DNA from: Magnolia sinica
Taxonomy: Eukaryota > Streptophyta > Magnoliopsida > Magnoliales > Magnoliaceae
NCBI RefSeq assembly: GCF_029962835.1
Contig: NC_080574.1
Location: forward strand, 26,448,001-26,512,000
Direction: 5' to 3'
Length of the DNA: 64,000 nt
The notes under the pieces were generated by a model. The model made no database searches, was not told where the DNA came from, and worked only from the letters and a program-made list of their open reading frames with translations. Shown one piece after another: positions 35,425 through 46,767 of this stretch; the stretch's first letter is position 1; the number at the start of each line of letters is the position of its first letter. A program made the position numbers and the translations under genes.

Positions 35425-35860
35425 CGGGGCACAGCTTTGGTGGTTCCGACATTACATCCATTCTGTCCATCCATTTTGATAGGTCATTTTAGTGTAACAT
35501 TCAAAAAATTAAGTATACCCAAAATTTAGGTGGACCACACTACAAGAAACAGTGTTGATTGAACACCCACCATTAAAAACGTCTTGGCCGGGACCACCGG
35601 AATGTTTATCTACCATCCAACATGTTGATAAGGTCAAAAAGACCTGAATGAACGGACCAAACAAATATCAGCTTGATCCAAAGCTTTCGTGGCCCACAAG
35701 AAGTTTGTAATGGTCGATCACCACTGTTTCCTATAGTGTGGTCCACCTAAGATTGGGATATTCTTCATTTTCGTAATCATGCACTAAAATGATCTTTCAA
35801 AACGGATGGACGGCGTAGATGTAAGGCACATAGACCATGTACCCCTAGGAGTCACCCAGT
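35425..35860. repeat. Foldback element (family 1)
   Basis: The left arm has ATAGGTCATTTTAGTGTAAC, GGTGGACCACACTACAAGAA and GAACACCCACCATTAAAAAC. The centre has CATCCAACATGTTGATAAGG. The right arm has ATATCAGCTTGATCCAAAGC, AGTGTGGTCCACCTAAGATT and AACGGATGGACGGCGTAGAT. This copy gives the uninterrupted form of the site at which another copy is interrupted at 51638. Confidence 0.75.
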
Positions 35861-35920
35861 CTTTTTAACCATTATTATACAGTGAGGTCTCACGTGCGCT
35901 GAACATCCTTGGCACGTGCG

Positions 35921-35970
35921 TGAGAGAGAGACCATAAACAAAATCCATAACAGTCTCCCCATCTATAATT

Positions 35971-36052
<82 letters not shown>

Positions 36053-36100
36053 ATAGACAAAATCCAGAAACAGTCTCCACATCTATGATTCTGGTTCCTC
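35921..36100. repeat. Long (GA)n microsatellite between duplicated 50-mers
   Basis: Positions 35972-36049 are an uninterrupted AG repeat of about 39 units. The left flank (AAACAAAATCCATAACAGTC, CCCATCTATAATTT) and right flank (AGACAAAATCCAGAAACAGT, CCACATCTATGATT) are diverged direct copies of one another, so the locus is a duplicated segment with the microsatellite in the middle. Confidence 0.8.
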
Positions 36101-37744
36101 TTTATGGCAATCCCCCACCATTGATTGATCAAAGTAGTGGACGTCCACGTCACCTTTGAATGTATGTGACTCAGCTGTCTCGTGTGCCATTTCGCACTCA
36201 TTGCCAACACTCAATTTCCCTTTTCACTCCAACATTTATTCACTTGCCTTCTACATTATTACATCCATAGACTATAAGTCATCTCTACATTATTTGGCAG
36301 GAAAAAAAAAAAACAACAACAAATGCCCCCATAAAATCATTGTACTCAAATCTCTTTCATTGCCTCTTTGAAAAAACATGTATGTGTGGGACACACTCAC
36401 TAAAGTACTCCTTTGTATTTTGCAACTCTTTGAAAGAGAGAAAGACTTTGATACTCTGGCAGAGTGGGATGGATGATGCTCAGGCCCTTATATATTACTA
36501 AGAAATTACATATTAAGTTATCTAAACTATGGGTCCCAAAGTTAAGATACGTCGTGAATAAAAAATTGCATTTATTTGATCATTTGGTTATCACATTATT
36601 GTACATTTATATTGAACAGTTTAAAATGAAAAATATCAATTTCAATAAACTAGTTTTCCGAGAATCAAAGGTTAGGATTGCTTATTTTGGAGATATTACT
36701 TACAGTGGGTTCCAGTTGTACTTTTAATGTATGGTATATGTATAATTTGTGAGTGCTGGACTATCAAGTGTTATATGTTGGAGGAGTATCAAATAGCTCC
36801 CATTGGGTCAAAGGCATAAGTTTTATTTTCTGTGCACTTAGATTTTAAGACGTAAAAAATAAGCGCATTACGAAGGCAAGATGAAGGAATATTGACTCTT
36901 CTTTGGATATATATAAGGGGAAGGAATATTGACTCTAGCCTACTCTACTCATATTGGAGGAATTGTATTTAAGTAGGTAGCCCACGTGCATGTCCATGGC
37001 ACACATGGATATGATAGATGACATTCATCAGGTGGACCTTGTCGTGTTAGGTGCCCGGCCAAATCATACTGGTCCACTTATCAGGTGGGCCACAGGTGTA
37101 ACGAAACAATGATCTTTTGAAAAAGACTAAACGTCAGCATCATGGACTAAAGTATCAAATGATGTCATTCGGTGTCACCCTAGTCGTATTAATATTGGTT
37201 GAAAGCCGGAAATTTGCTTGCCCAAAATAGGTGGCTCGCCCCAGTATGGTCCAATTCATCTTGACTTGAGATAAGCCTGTAACTTACTCTTAACTCATTT
37301 TTACTTTAAATAAGTTGCATTGCCTTAAAACAAATTATTTGTTAAAAACAATAGTATAAAAAATATTTAAACAATAATAAATCAAAGAAATATGGAACGA
37401 CATACTTGTTTAGACAATCACAAATGTAATAATTTGGTAGATGATAAATTTGATTTCTTGTTAGAACGAGGCCTGGATTCAATAGATTCTATTGAGATAA
37501 TTCATGCTCATTTGTAAGCTCCTAGCACATTATCCCCAAGATATAATCGTTCGGTATGTGGTCTCGACAACTTGCCCAATCTGCCTGAAATGCAACATCG
37601 ACACTAGCACCACACCTTGAGAGAAAAAAGAGAATAAATTTCAAAGAAACAATAAGAAAGAAGGTTTTGCACCACACCTTTGCACATGGTGGATAAATAT
37701 CACACATACAGCATGGGAGAAGAATGGTGGAGATTGAGTAGATT

Positions 37745-37747
<3 letters not shown>
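36101..37747. other. Gene-free stretch
   Basis: No gene or element is recognised. The phrase GAAGGAATATTGACTCT occurs twice (about 36885 and 36918). The region is AT-rich throughout. Confidence 0.3.

Positions 37748-37788
<41 letters not shown>
37748..37788. repeat. (CT)n microsatellite
   Basis: About twenty uninterrupted CT units, 180 bp left of the retrotransposon. Confidence 0.9.
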
Positions 37789-37790
<2 letters not shown>

Positions 37791-37967
37791 AAAAAATTGT
37801 TCAAAGGAGTGGGGACATCCAAGGGATATTCTTCTCATCTCTGATAAGATAATACTTATAAGGAAGGGGTATGATTTTAGTAGTACATCTAGTATATTGC
37901 TCTGCTCTCCTATGAACTTCAATCTAACCTAATATGAGAGAAGTCCGTTGATCAACATCATCTATAT

Positions 37968-40018
37968 TGTTCACTCCCCAAGTATAGGGTTGTGATGTAG
38001 TAATAAACTCGGTAAGACTGAGGTCGAATCCACAGGAACTGAAACTTGTACGTTTCCTGAAACTAGGTAGAAATAGAACTAGCCTAAGATGCAATCTAAA
38101 TCAAATAGAATTTAAGAAATAATTGTGGAATAATTATCTAAAACTTTAAACAATTCAGGGGAAGAAAACTAGGGATTTAGAGGATCCACTTGCAGAGATC
38201 AGGGAGATCTTATGCCTACTTCAGAAATCATGAAAATTAACTAGACTTCCTTTGATATAGTTTTCAAGAGGTGAAAGGTATATGAATTAGAATGGATTCC
38301 ATCACCAAACCATGCCCAGGAGACAAAGTAAACAATAAAATTAAACTAATTACCAACCAACCAACAATGTATGGAGATCAAGAAGGGTACTGTCATCCTA
38401 CCATGCCCATGGGACAATGATAAACAACAGGGCTTCCTGACTTCATAAACATAAAAAGGGGAAAGAAATACTCAAAGCCATTGCAAACCCATTGTATTTT
38501 CAGTCACAACAGACCATTAAAGACTACGAAAAATATTCCTTTAATAATCAACTAAATCAAATTCAGTTTATGAATTTTTAAATTAAAGGCACAAAGTAGG
38601 ATCTCTCATCTCGCTACAGGCTTCACCTCTTAGCCCTAGCTAAGAGGTTCAGCCCAACATGAATGGGATGGATCTCTTAAACCAAAAACAAAACAAAAAG
38701 AAAAAGAAAAGAAAAAAACTACTATCTTTCTCTCTCTCTTTCGTTTCGCCTTGAAGCTCCAAACCGAGATCCTCCTGCTCCCAAAACCGAGAGCTCCAAA
38801 GCTTTTCCAGCTTCTTCCGATGCCCAAGCTCCCTTTCTTTTCCCCTTTTATCAGGACTTGGAGGCGTGGAGAGAGTCCTGCTGTAGATGTGCATAGCTCC
38901 TTGCGTGAATCAGTTTACGCAGCCAGGAACGCACGTCCCTGTTCTGACGCCGTGTAATGATATGAATGGACGATCTGCTTCGTTCAGTCTTCATATCTCT
39001 GATCGGCCACACCACAGGAGTGATTCGAGCCGTTCATATGGTCAGACCGATCTTCGCCACGGTTGCAAAAATGGCCCGGAACTTTGGTCGCGCGCACAAC
39101 AGGGCCTGCGTAAATCGGCTTACACTGATGTACTGGTGGGGCCCACTCAAGATAACTTTTGAGAAATCCACTCCATCCACCAGATTCCCCTCGGAATTTC
39201 GGTCAGGAAGGTATGGTTTTTGCCTTCCGTTGGTGCGGTCCATAGATTTTTCTCCCTATCGTCCGTCCTGCTTTTAGACTGTTAAAATCCGATCCACGTT
39301 ACTTTTTCAGAAAATTCCACCTAAGTGAGGGTCACGCCCTCCTTCTGGATTCAATGGACGGTCCAGATTTATGATTTGGATGCAAACTGGGCCCCACTGC
39401 ATGGAACCGGCGGACGGCGTGAGTACGCTGTCCGTGTTTGAGTTGGAGAAGAAGACGTGTTGCCATGCAGTCTTAGTGCAAAAAGTGTACTATGTACACT
39501 GTATGATGATTATGAGAAATCCACACCATCCATCTTGTTCTTCTCATGATTTAAGGCGTTGAGACCGAAGATGAGGAGTATCCAGAGATCAGGTGGGTCC
39601 CAGATCAGTAAATTGTAGGCTGATCTGTCCGTTGGGCCCCTTCCACAGCGATACAATGGATGAAAATTTACGTGTACGGTTAATTTATGACCCTCAGGCC
39701 ATATATAAAGTTTTGAGCTGATCGGATGGCGAGAACCCTGTAATCTTGCATTTTGGACGTCTTTTGGGCTACTTAAGCTTCAATTTCTCAATTTTCTTGG
39801 ATCCCTGGCGTGTAAATCTGTCGATCTTGGTCTCCTAGGGTTCGTCCCATGCTCTGGTGCTTTCAGACCATTAAATCAATGCTTTTAGTACCCTTTTCGG
39901 TCCAGGCTCGTACATACACTCTGCATTACAAACACGATTAATCAGGCCATTAAGCGGTATCATGCGTGTAAATCTATGCAATCAACTAGGTCTGATATGC
40001 AATATTTGACCCTCAACA
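37968..40018 (-). repeat. 3' LTR of the Athila-type element
   Basis: It is 2051 bp. On the minus strand it starts TGTTGAGGGTCAAATATTGC and ends TTGGGGAGTGAACA. It is a close copy of 47456-49507. The middle (about 39030-39430) contains phrases of the kind found in this genome's non-coding repeats, such as GGTGGGGCCCACTCAAGA, AATCCACTCCATCCACC and TGGACGGTCCAGATTTATGA. Open frames here are not genes, since both LTRs carry the same ones. Confidence 0.93.
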
Positions 40019-41358
40019 TAACCTCCAACCAGCATTTTGCTAGTCCCGAGCAAAGTATGCGAAAAATAAGTTAAGAATTACAGAACAATTTATAAACTCG
40101 AGTGATTTTTGCAGAGTAATCCAGATATGAGAATTTTTAGATTCATGATTGTTGGATATTACTTTCTCCTAGACTCCAGCGCACGGTAAACTTCATAATC
40201 AAGTTCAAAGTATTATTCCATTAATTAGAAAAATTCTAACCATTGAGATCTATGAATGTATAGTCTAATCTCGACTTGTCAACATTAAGATTCACCTTGA
40301 TATTTAAGGATATCATTGGTAACAACTAAGAGAATTCACGATAACTCAACTTGGCTTACATATTATCTTTTTATTCTTTTAATTTTTTGATTTTTTCCTT
40401 AGAAGTAACGCCAAGAAGAGGGATCAGATCCTCACCTATAGGGAGCAAACCTAAGGTAAAGACTGTACACCCAACTTTTTCACATATCATTCATGGGGAA
40501 TCGAATCCTCACCTATAGGGAGCAAACCTATGGTAAAGACTGTTCGCCCAATCCATTCAATTTTCCAAGTTGGTTCCTTTCATGTTTAGTGATTACCAAG
40601 TTAATCTTTCAATATCAAACTGAAACCTTAATATGCACGCGAGATGTGTCCTGCGAATTCATGTCTCAATCAATGTTTACAATTTCTAGTAATGGATTAA
40701 CGATTCAAACTTAGCTGTGAAATTTGATAGATAACTGAATCCAAGAGTCATAAAGTACCAATATCACGCATCTTGTAGTTCTAAATTCAAGATGGCCGTC
40801 AAAATCGCTTCGAATTTATATGAAATTCTAGAAAAATTTAAAAATTTTCACAATTTTTGCTCAAGACTAAGAAAATACTGATTAGGAAACCTAATCTCCC
40901 ACCCCCAACCTAAAATCTACATTGTCCTCAATGTAAAAGAAATAAGCATGTGATGCACATGGGACAAAATAAGTAAATGAGAAGTGATGGAAAGATAATA
41001 CCTGGATGAAATAATCAAGAGGCTTTCCAAAGATATCTACGTAAGAGCAGGTCAGCACAAGAGAGAAACGAACAGAAGAACAATGAAATCCTACTTACAC
41101 CACTTTCGTAGGTGCTCTCGATTGCATTTAGCGTATGCAACAAGCCTTTAAACCCCTAGGTTACCCCTAGTGGACGAGTTGTAGTCTCGTGAGGGTTTGC
41201 AGTAATGTTACCCACAAACATTTAACTAACTAATGAAATGAAGAGCTGGGTTGCCTCCCAGGAGCGCTAAGTTTACCGTCTTCAGCCAGACAAATAAAGC
41301 AACTACTCTAGTCCTAAGAAAACAGGAAACCTACCTATACCTCCATCAGACTAGGAGA
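40019..41358 (-). other. Untranslated region between integrase and 3' LTR
   Basis: No frame longer than about 75 codons is present, so the envelope-like gene of some Athila members is absent. On the minus strand, CATTGAGGACAATGTAGA followed by TTGGGGGTGGGAGATTAGG (about 40898-40945) is the motif usually seen after pol in this lineage. The purine tract directly next to the LTR (GGTTGGAGGTTA, 40019-40030) is a weak polypurine-tract candidate. Confidence 0.65.
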
Positions 41359-42600
41359 TCAATCCTGGTAAACAGGATCAGTCAGAGGCATGGACATGTC
41401 CTCTGAATCAAATTTCTCGACAAATGGTTTCAATCGATGGCCATTGACTTTAAACTCCTTGCCATTGTCGGGATCTCTTATCTCAACGGCCCCATGAGGA
41501 AAAACAGTAACAACAATGTAAGGGCCGGTCCAACGAGATCGAAGCTTACCCGGAAAGAGATGTAATCGAGAATTGTACAAAAGGACCTTCTGACCAGGCA
41601 TGAATGATTTTCGTAAAATGTGTTGGTCATGAAATGCTTTCATCTTGTCCTTGTAAATTCTTGAATTATCGTACGCATCATTTCGGATTTCCTCAAGTTC
41701 ATTCAATTGAAGTTTGCGTAGCGAGCCAGCGTTGTCCAGATTGAAATTAAGATTTTTGATCGCCCAGTATGCTTTATGTTCCAACTCCACAGGCAAGTGA
41801 CAAGCCTTCCCATAGACAAGTCTAAAGGGAGACATTCCAATAGGGGTTTTAAAGGCAGTACGGTATGCCCATAAGGCATCGGTCAATCGGATTAACCAAT
41901 CCTTACGATCTGGGTTAACCGTTTTCTCCAAAATGTGTTTGATCTCCCTATTGGAAATCTCAGCTTGTCCACTTGTCTGTGGATGGAATGGGGTGCTCAC
42001 CTTATGAGAGATACCGTATTTCTTCATTAAGCTCTCAAATGGTTTATTACAAAAGTGTGAGCCCCCATCACTAATGATGGCTCGAGGCGTTTCGAATCGA
42101 GAAAGGATGTTTTCTTTTAGGAATTTAATGACCGTACGATGGTCATTAGTTCGACATGGAATCGCTTCGACCCATTTAGTGACATAATCCACGGCGAGCA
42201 AAATATACAGATTTCCAAACGATTGGGGGAATGGTCCCATGAAATCGATGCCCCAGTAATCAAATGCTTCAATGATAAGAATGGGATTCAAAGGCATCAT
42301 ATTTCGACGGGACAATGCTCCCAATTTCTGACAACGCTCACAAGCTTTGCAAAACTCATGAGTGTCCCTAAACATAGTGGGCCAGTAAAAGCCACACTGC
42401 AGAATCTTGGCCGTGGTCTTTTTAGCAGAAAAGTGACCACCACAGGCCTCTGAGTGACAGAAGGAGATGACGCTCTGATGCTCATCGTCTGGTACACATC
42501 TCCTTAGAATTTGGTCTGGGCAATATTTAAATAAATAAGGATCATCCCAGAAAAAGTTGCGCACCTCGGTGAAAAATTTCTTCTTATCTTGCGCAGTCCA
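41359..42600 (-). CDS. Integrase part of Athila pol, downstream of an in-frame stop
   Basis: This lies in the same frame as the main pol frame, directly after the TAG at 42601-42603. Residue numbers here start at the Val codon at 42564. An N-terminal zinc-binding region holds H37, H44, C75 and C78. The catalytic core has D107 (GIDFMGPF), D166 (IISDGGSHF) and E202 (GQAEISNRE), a D-x58-D-x35-E arrangement. A C-terminal domain with RWTGPYIV and GHRLKPF follows. The domain is complete and otherwise unbroken. The frame ends at 41359. Without readthrough of the TAG it would not be made as part of the polyprotein. Confidence 0.92.
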   Translation of the reverse strand, partial: WTAQDKKKFFTEVRNFFWDDPYLFKYCPDQILRRCVPDDEHQSVISFCHSEACGGHFSAKKTTAKILQCGFYWPTMFRDTHEFCKACERCQKLGALSRRNMMPLNPILIIEAFDYWGIDFMGPFPQSFGNLYILLAVDYVTKWVEAIPCRTNDHRTVIKFLKENILSRFETPRAIISDGGSHFCNKPFESLMKKYGISHKVSTPFHPQTSGQAEISNREIKHILEKTVNPDRKDWLIRLTDALWAYRTAFKTPIGMSPFRLVYGKACHLPVELEHKAYWAIKNLNFNLDNAGSLRKLQLNELEEIRNDAYDNSRIYKDKMKAFHDQHILRKSFMPGQKVLLYNSRLHLFPGKLRSRWTGPYIVVTVFPHGAVEIRDPDNGKEFKVNGHRLKPFVEKFDSEDMSMPLTDPVYQD

Positions 42601-45600
42601 CTATGTCGGTATGGCACCTGTAGCAAGATAATTAGCAATATCAGCGAACCAAGGTGAATGGGAGACTCGGAACAGTTGTTCATCAGGGAACATGTCGTTG
42701 ATATGGGTCGTCTCAAGGGAATCAGAGGTATTAAGGCGAGAAAGGTGATCGGCCACTACGTTCTCTACTCCCTTTTTATCTTTAATTTTCAAATCAAATT
42801 CTTGGAGTAGAAGGATCCATCGTATCAGGCGGGGCTTAGAATCATTCTTAAAAAGAAGATATTTCAGTGTCGCATGATCTGTATAGATAATGATCTTGGA
42901 TCCGATCAGGTAGGACCTAAATTTGTCCAAGGCGAACACTACAGCTAAGAGTTTCTTTTCCGTAGTCGAGTAGTTCACTTGGGCAGGATTTAGAGTCTTA
43001 CTCGTGTAATAAATGACGTAGGGCCTCTTATCTTTTCTCTGGCCTAGGACCGCCCCAAGAGCATAATCAGAAGCGTCGCACATAAGCTCAAAAGGAAGGC
43101 TCCAGTCGGGTGGCTGCATGATAGGTGCAGTGGTTAACGTGCCCTTAAGCTTGGTGAAAGCTTCCTGGCATTGCTCAGTCCACTCGTACGGAGCATCCTT
43201 TTGAAGAAGATTACATAAAGGACGAGAGAGAAGACTAAAGTCCTTTATGAATCGCCTGTAAAATCCTGCGTGTCCTAAGAAGGATCGCACGTCTCTGATG
43301 TTCTTGGGTGGAGGTAGGTTAGAGATAAGATCGATTTTTGCCTTATCTACCTCGATTCCTTTGGACGAGATGATATGCCCAAGGACAATTCCCTTTTGAA
43401 CCATGAAATGACACTTCTCCCAATTAAGTACCAAGTTCTTTTCTTCACATCTTTTCAGCACACATTTAAGACTTTCCAAGCACTTGCTGAAAGATGGACC
43501 GTAAACAGAGAAATCGTCTATGAAGACCTCTAAATATTGCCCTACCATATCAGAAAAGATACTAAGCATACATCGCTGAAAGGTGGCAGGGGCATTACAT
43601 AGTCCGAATGACATCCTTCGATAGGCAAAGGTGCCGTAGGGACATGTAAATGTAGTCTTTTCCTGGTCTTCAGGGGCCATCTCTATCTGGTTGTAGCCCG
43701 AATACCCGTCAAGGAAACTGTAATAGGAATGACCAGCTAACCTTTCCAGGATCTGATCAATGAATGGTAAAGGAAAGTGGTCTTTCCTCGTGACGGTATT
43801 CAACTTCCTGTAGTCAATGCACATTCTCCAACCAGTAGTGACTCTAGTTGGCACGAGTTCATTATTAGCATTGGCTACGATGGTGATTCCGGACTTCTTA
43901 GGGACCACTTGAGTTGGATTCACCCATTGACTATCAGATATAGGGTATATAATACCCACATCCAATAGTTTAAGAACCTCGGCCTTAACCACTTCCTTTA
44001 TATTTGGATTTAGTCTACGTTGTGGTTGCCGAGCGGTTTTTGCATTATCCTCAAGATATATGCGGTGAGTACAAATCGAGGGATCGATTCCCTTGAGGTC
44101 CGCTATCGTCCATCCCAGGGCTCCTTTATGCTCAATGAGAGTAGATATAAGCATACTATCCTGTTCTTTCTCCAGGTGGGCAGAGATCACCACCGGGTAT
44201 GTCTCATATTGACCTAAATAGGCATATTTCAAATCAGAGGGCAAAGGTTTTAGGTCAAGCTTCGGCGGCTTGAGGTTAGACGGTAGAGGCACTACATCGG
44301 TTTGTGGCAATTCTTCAAATTGTGGCCTCCACCGGTTAACTTCAAGTACCAGTGCAGTATCAAGCAAGACACATGTCTCCCTAATCATATCATCATCAAA
44401 ATCATGGGAGTGGGCCAGGCACGTCTCCAGATGGTCGGAGGATAAGGTCAGCGGTGTCGTATCTTCCACGAAAGAGTCAATCATGTTAATGTCGTGGAAA
44501 TCGTCATCATCCTCTAAGTTGCTGCTGTTATTGAAAAAAATGTTTGACTCCAATGTCAAATTTCCAAAAGACATAGTCATGACACCATTCCTGCAATTGA
44601 TAATTGCATTTGACGTGGCAAGGAATGGGCGACCAAGAATGACGGGAATCTGAGTGCTCATGTTATTGATGGGTTCGGTGTCCAGGATGATAAAATCTAC
44701 AGGGTAGTAAAATCTATCAACTTGGACCAACACATCCTCGATTATCCCTCTTGGTACACGAACAGAGCGATCAGCAAGTTGTAGTGTGGTTAGGGTGGGT
44801 TTTAATTCACCCAAACCTAACTGTTTGTATACCGAGTAGGGAATCAGATTGACGCTCGCTCCTAAGTCAAGAAGTGCATGATCAATTCGATAGTTCCCGA
44901 TTACACATGATATGGTTGGGCTACCGGGATCCTTGAATTTCTGTGGCACGTCTTGCTTCAGGATGGCACTCACTTTCTCAGTTAAGAAGATTTTCTTTTG
45001 AATAATTTTCCGTCTTTTGGTCGTGCATAAGTCTTTCAGGAATTTGGCATATGAAGGTATCTGTTTAATGACATCAAGTAGAGGAATGTTGACTTTCACC
45101 TGTTTCAACACCTCTAAGATATCCTGAGAGTTAGAGAGAAGTTTTGGTGAAACCAACCGTTGGGGGAATGGAGCAACTGGCTTCTCTAGAAGTTCCGGTT
45201 CTACTTTTTGTAGGTCATCACTGGATTCATCATTGTTGTCCTCTTCTGGTTCTTGAGGCTTTTCGGGCCTAACCGGAAGAGTTTTATCAATGATCTTCCC
45301 ACTCCTAAGAGTGGTGATGGATTTAGCATACCCCATCTGATTTGAAGAGCTGGGATCATTATTCTCGTACTGCGGTTTAGGATTGGGGAGAGGTTGTGCA
45401 GGAAGCATCCCCTTTTCTATAACCGTCATACGAGAATCTATCTTTTGCATAAAATCTGTGATTCCCCGCATTGCCTGAGCCAGCTCTTGTATGGGATTTT
45501 GAACCGGTTCCTCTTGAGGTTTCACTTGATTTGGATTTTGATTGAAGAAACCTGGAGGAGTCGCCATTTGTCCATTCCTCCAACTAAAGTTTGGATGATT

Positions 45601-46455
45601 TTTCCAGCCAGGATTGTATGTGTTGGAGTTAGGTCCAGTAAAAGGTCTTTGATAGTTGTTTACGGCATTGGCTTGTTCATTCAACACTCCTCGAAAGGTG
45701 AGTATTGTAGGACAGTTTTCAGTTGTGTGAATGTTACAATCGCAGATGCCGCAAACAATTTCATCGACCTTATCCTTCTTTCCTTCCATGGCCTCAACTT
45801 TCCTTATGAGCGTAGTCACTTTACACTTGAGATCATCCTCTTCTTTCAAGAGATATAATCCACCTTTCTCCTTTAATTGAGTCGGCCTAGACGTGGTGTT
45901 CGACTTTGGGTAATAGTCCCAAGATTGTGTTTTTTCAGCCAAACTGTCGAGGTAGTCCCATACCTCGTCGACATCTTTATTAATGAACTCTCCATTACAC
46001 ATTGTCTTGACCATTTGGCGCATGAAAGATGTCAGTCCATCATAGAAAAAATTTGTAATGCGCCACGTTTCAAATCCGTGTTGTGGGCATGAACTGACCA
46101 AATCTTTGAACCTTTCCCAACATTGGAAGAATGTTTCATCTTTCTTTTGGGCAAAGTTCATGATTGCTTTTCTGAGGGTAATCGTTTTATGGTGTGGGAA
46201 GAATTTTTTTATGAATTCCCTCTGCATGTCGTTCCATGTGCCAATGGATCTAGGACGTAGTGAATGTAACCACGTCTTAGCTTTCTCTTTTAAGGAAAAA
46301 GGAAAGAGTTTCAGCCTAATTGTATCCTCAGATACATTAGGAAAACATAATGTAGCTATAATCTCATCGAACTCTTTCAAATGTAAATATGGACTCTCTG
46401 ATTCAAGTCCATGGAATTTGGGAAGGAGTTGGATAACTCCTGGCTTGATGTCCAT
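42601..46455 (-). CDS. Athila gag-protease-reverse transcriptase-RNase H frame (1284 codons)
   Basis: The order of domains is: retrotransposon Gag (about residues 20-175, with FPFSLKEKAKTWL and CWERFKDLV); a CCHC knuckle C-x2-C-x4-H-x4-C at 235-248; an acidic linker (about 395-425); a protease with D530 in LLDLGASVNLIP (this lineage uses DLGA where others have DTGA); reverse transcriptase (about 840-1045, LDGYSGYNQI at 915-924 and FIDD at 978-981); and RNase H (about 1115-1240, D1127, E1166, D1193, D1236). All catalytic residues are present. Upstream the frame is continuous with the Gag leader except for a TAA at 46456-46458; downstream a TAG at 42601-42603 separates it from integrase. Both stops are in register, so each is explained by a single substitution with no frameshift. 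Confidence 0.94.
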   Translation of the reverse strand: MDIKPGVIQLLPKFHGLESESPYLHLKEFDEIIATLCFPNVSEDTIRLKLFPFSLKEKAKTWLHSLRPRSIGTWNDMQREFIKKFFPHHKTITLRKAIMNFAQKKDETFFQCWERFKDLVSSCPQHGFETWRITNFFYDGLTSFMRQMVKTMCNGEFINKDVDEVWDYLDSLAEKTQSWDYYPKSNTTSRPTQLKEKGGLYLLKEEDDLKCKVTTLIRKVEAMEGKKDKVDEIVCGICDCNIHTTENCPTILTFRGVLNEQANAVNNYQRPFTGPNSNTYNPGWKNHPNFSWRNGQMATPPGFFNQNPNQVKPQEEPVQNPIQELAQAMRGITDFMQKIDSRMTVIEKGMLPAQPLPNPKPQYENNDPSSSNQMGYAKSITTLRSGKIIDKTLPVRPEKPQEPEEDNNDESSDDLQKVEPELLEKPVAPFPQRLVSPKLLSNSQDILEVLKQVKVNIPLLDVIKQIPSYAKFLKDLCTTKRRKIIQKKIFLTEKVSAILKQDVPQKFKDPGSPTISCVIGNYRIDHALLDLGASVNLIPYSVYKQLGLGELKPTLTTLQLADRSVRVPRGIIEDVLVQVDRFYYPVDFIILDTEPINNMSTQIPVILGRPFLATSNAIINCRNGVMTMSFGNLTLESNIFFNNSSNLEDDDDFHDINMIDSFVEDTTPLTLSSDHLETCLAHSHDFDDDMIRETCVLLDTALVLEVNRWRPQFEELPQTDVVPLPSNLKPPKLDLKPLPSDLKYAYLGQYETYPVVISAHLEKEQDSMLISTLIEHKGALGWTIADLKGIDPSICTHRIYLEDNAKTARQPQRRLNPNIKEVVKAEVLKLLDVGIIYPISDSQWVNPTQVVPKKSGITIVANANNELVPTRVTTGWRMCIDYRKLNTVTRKDHFPLPFIDQILERLAGHSYYSFLDGYSGYNQIEMAPEDQEKTTFTCPYGTFAYRRMSFGLCNAPATFQRCMLSIFSDMVGQYLEVFIDDFSVYGPSFSKCLESLKCVLKRCEEKNLVLNWEKCHFMVQKGIVLGHIISSKGIEVDKAKIDLISNLPPPKNIRDVRSFLGHAGFYRRFIKDFSLLSRPLCNLLQKDAPYEWTEQCQEAFTKLKGTLTTAPIMQPPDWSLPFELMCDASDYALGAVLGQRKDKRPYVIYYTSKTLNPAQVNYSTTEKKLLAVVFALDKFRSYLIGSKIIIYTDHATLKYLLFKNDSKPRLIRWILLLQEFDLKIKDKKGVENVVADHLSRLNTSDSLETTHINDMFPDEQLFRVSHSPWFADIANYLATGAIPT

Positions 46456-46767
46456 TTATCCTGTATTTTCAGGAAAAATCATGCATGAGGGCATACTCAC
46501 TCCCGCCGGTTGTAGATAATCTCGTAGAGTACGAGGCGGGGGTGCTTGTTGCACCTCATTCTCATCTTGGGTATCCTCCACCCTGGGTGGAAGTAGAGGA
46601 GGTTGGTCTTCAGCCATAACTTCAGTTAACTCAGGGGATTTCGAGCGGTGTCTAGTCCTGCGATGAATAGTCAACCCCTCAACCAATCCTCCTTCAGTCA
46701 AGAGACGTCGAGTGTTGTCACGGGCCCACTTGGACATGAAACACTCGCAGCCCTCAATCAAATTCAA
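46456..46767 (-). CDS. N-terminal Gag leader, ends at in-frame TAA
   Basis: About 100 codons lie in frame with the downstream gag-pol frame, with a proline-rich end (PPLLPPRVED, APPPRTLRDYLQPAG) typical of the Athila Gag N-terminus. The first ATG is at 46737 (residue 11 of the open stretch); upstream the frame closes at a TAG at 46771-46773. The TAA at 46456-46458 immediately precedes an ATG, so translation could restart there to give a shortened Gag. Confidence 0.75.
   Translation of the reverse strand: MNLIEGCECFMSKWARDNTRRLLTEGGLVEGLTIHRRTRHRSKSPELTEVMAEDQPPLLPPRVEDTQDENEVQQAPPPRTLRDYLQPAGVSMPSCMIFPENTG

Noticed and set aside
38751..39562. Frames of 60-103 codons near 39 kb, repeated at 48.1-49.05 kb
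   Set aside because: They lie in the two LTRs of the same retrotransposon and are duplicates by descent, not genes.
42598..42606. Programmed readthrough TAG between RNase H and integrase
   Set aside because: Possible, but in this lineage gag-pol is normally one frame, and a second unrelated stop is present, so random nonsense mutation is simpler; kept only as a testable alternative.
43777..46519. Plus-strand frames up to 154 codons within the retrotransposon
   Set aside because: Antisense shadows of the gag-pol frame.
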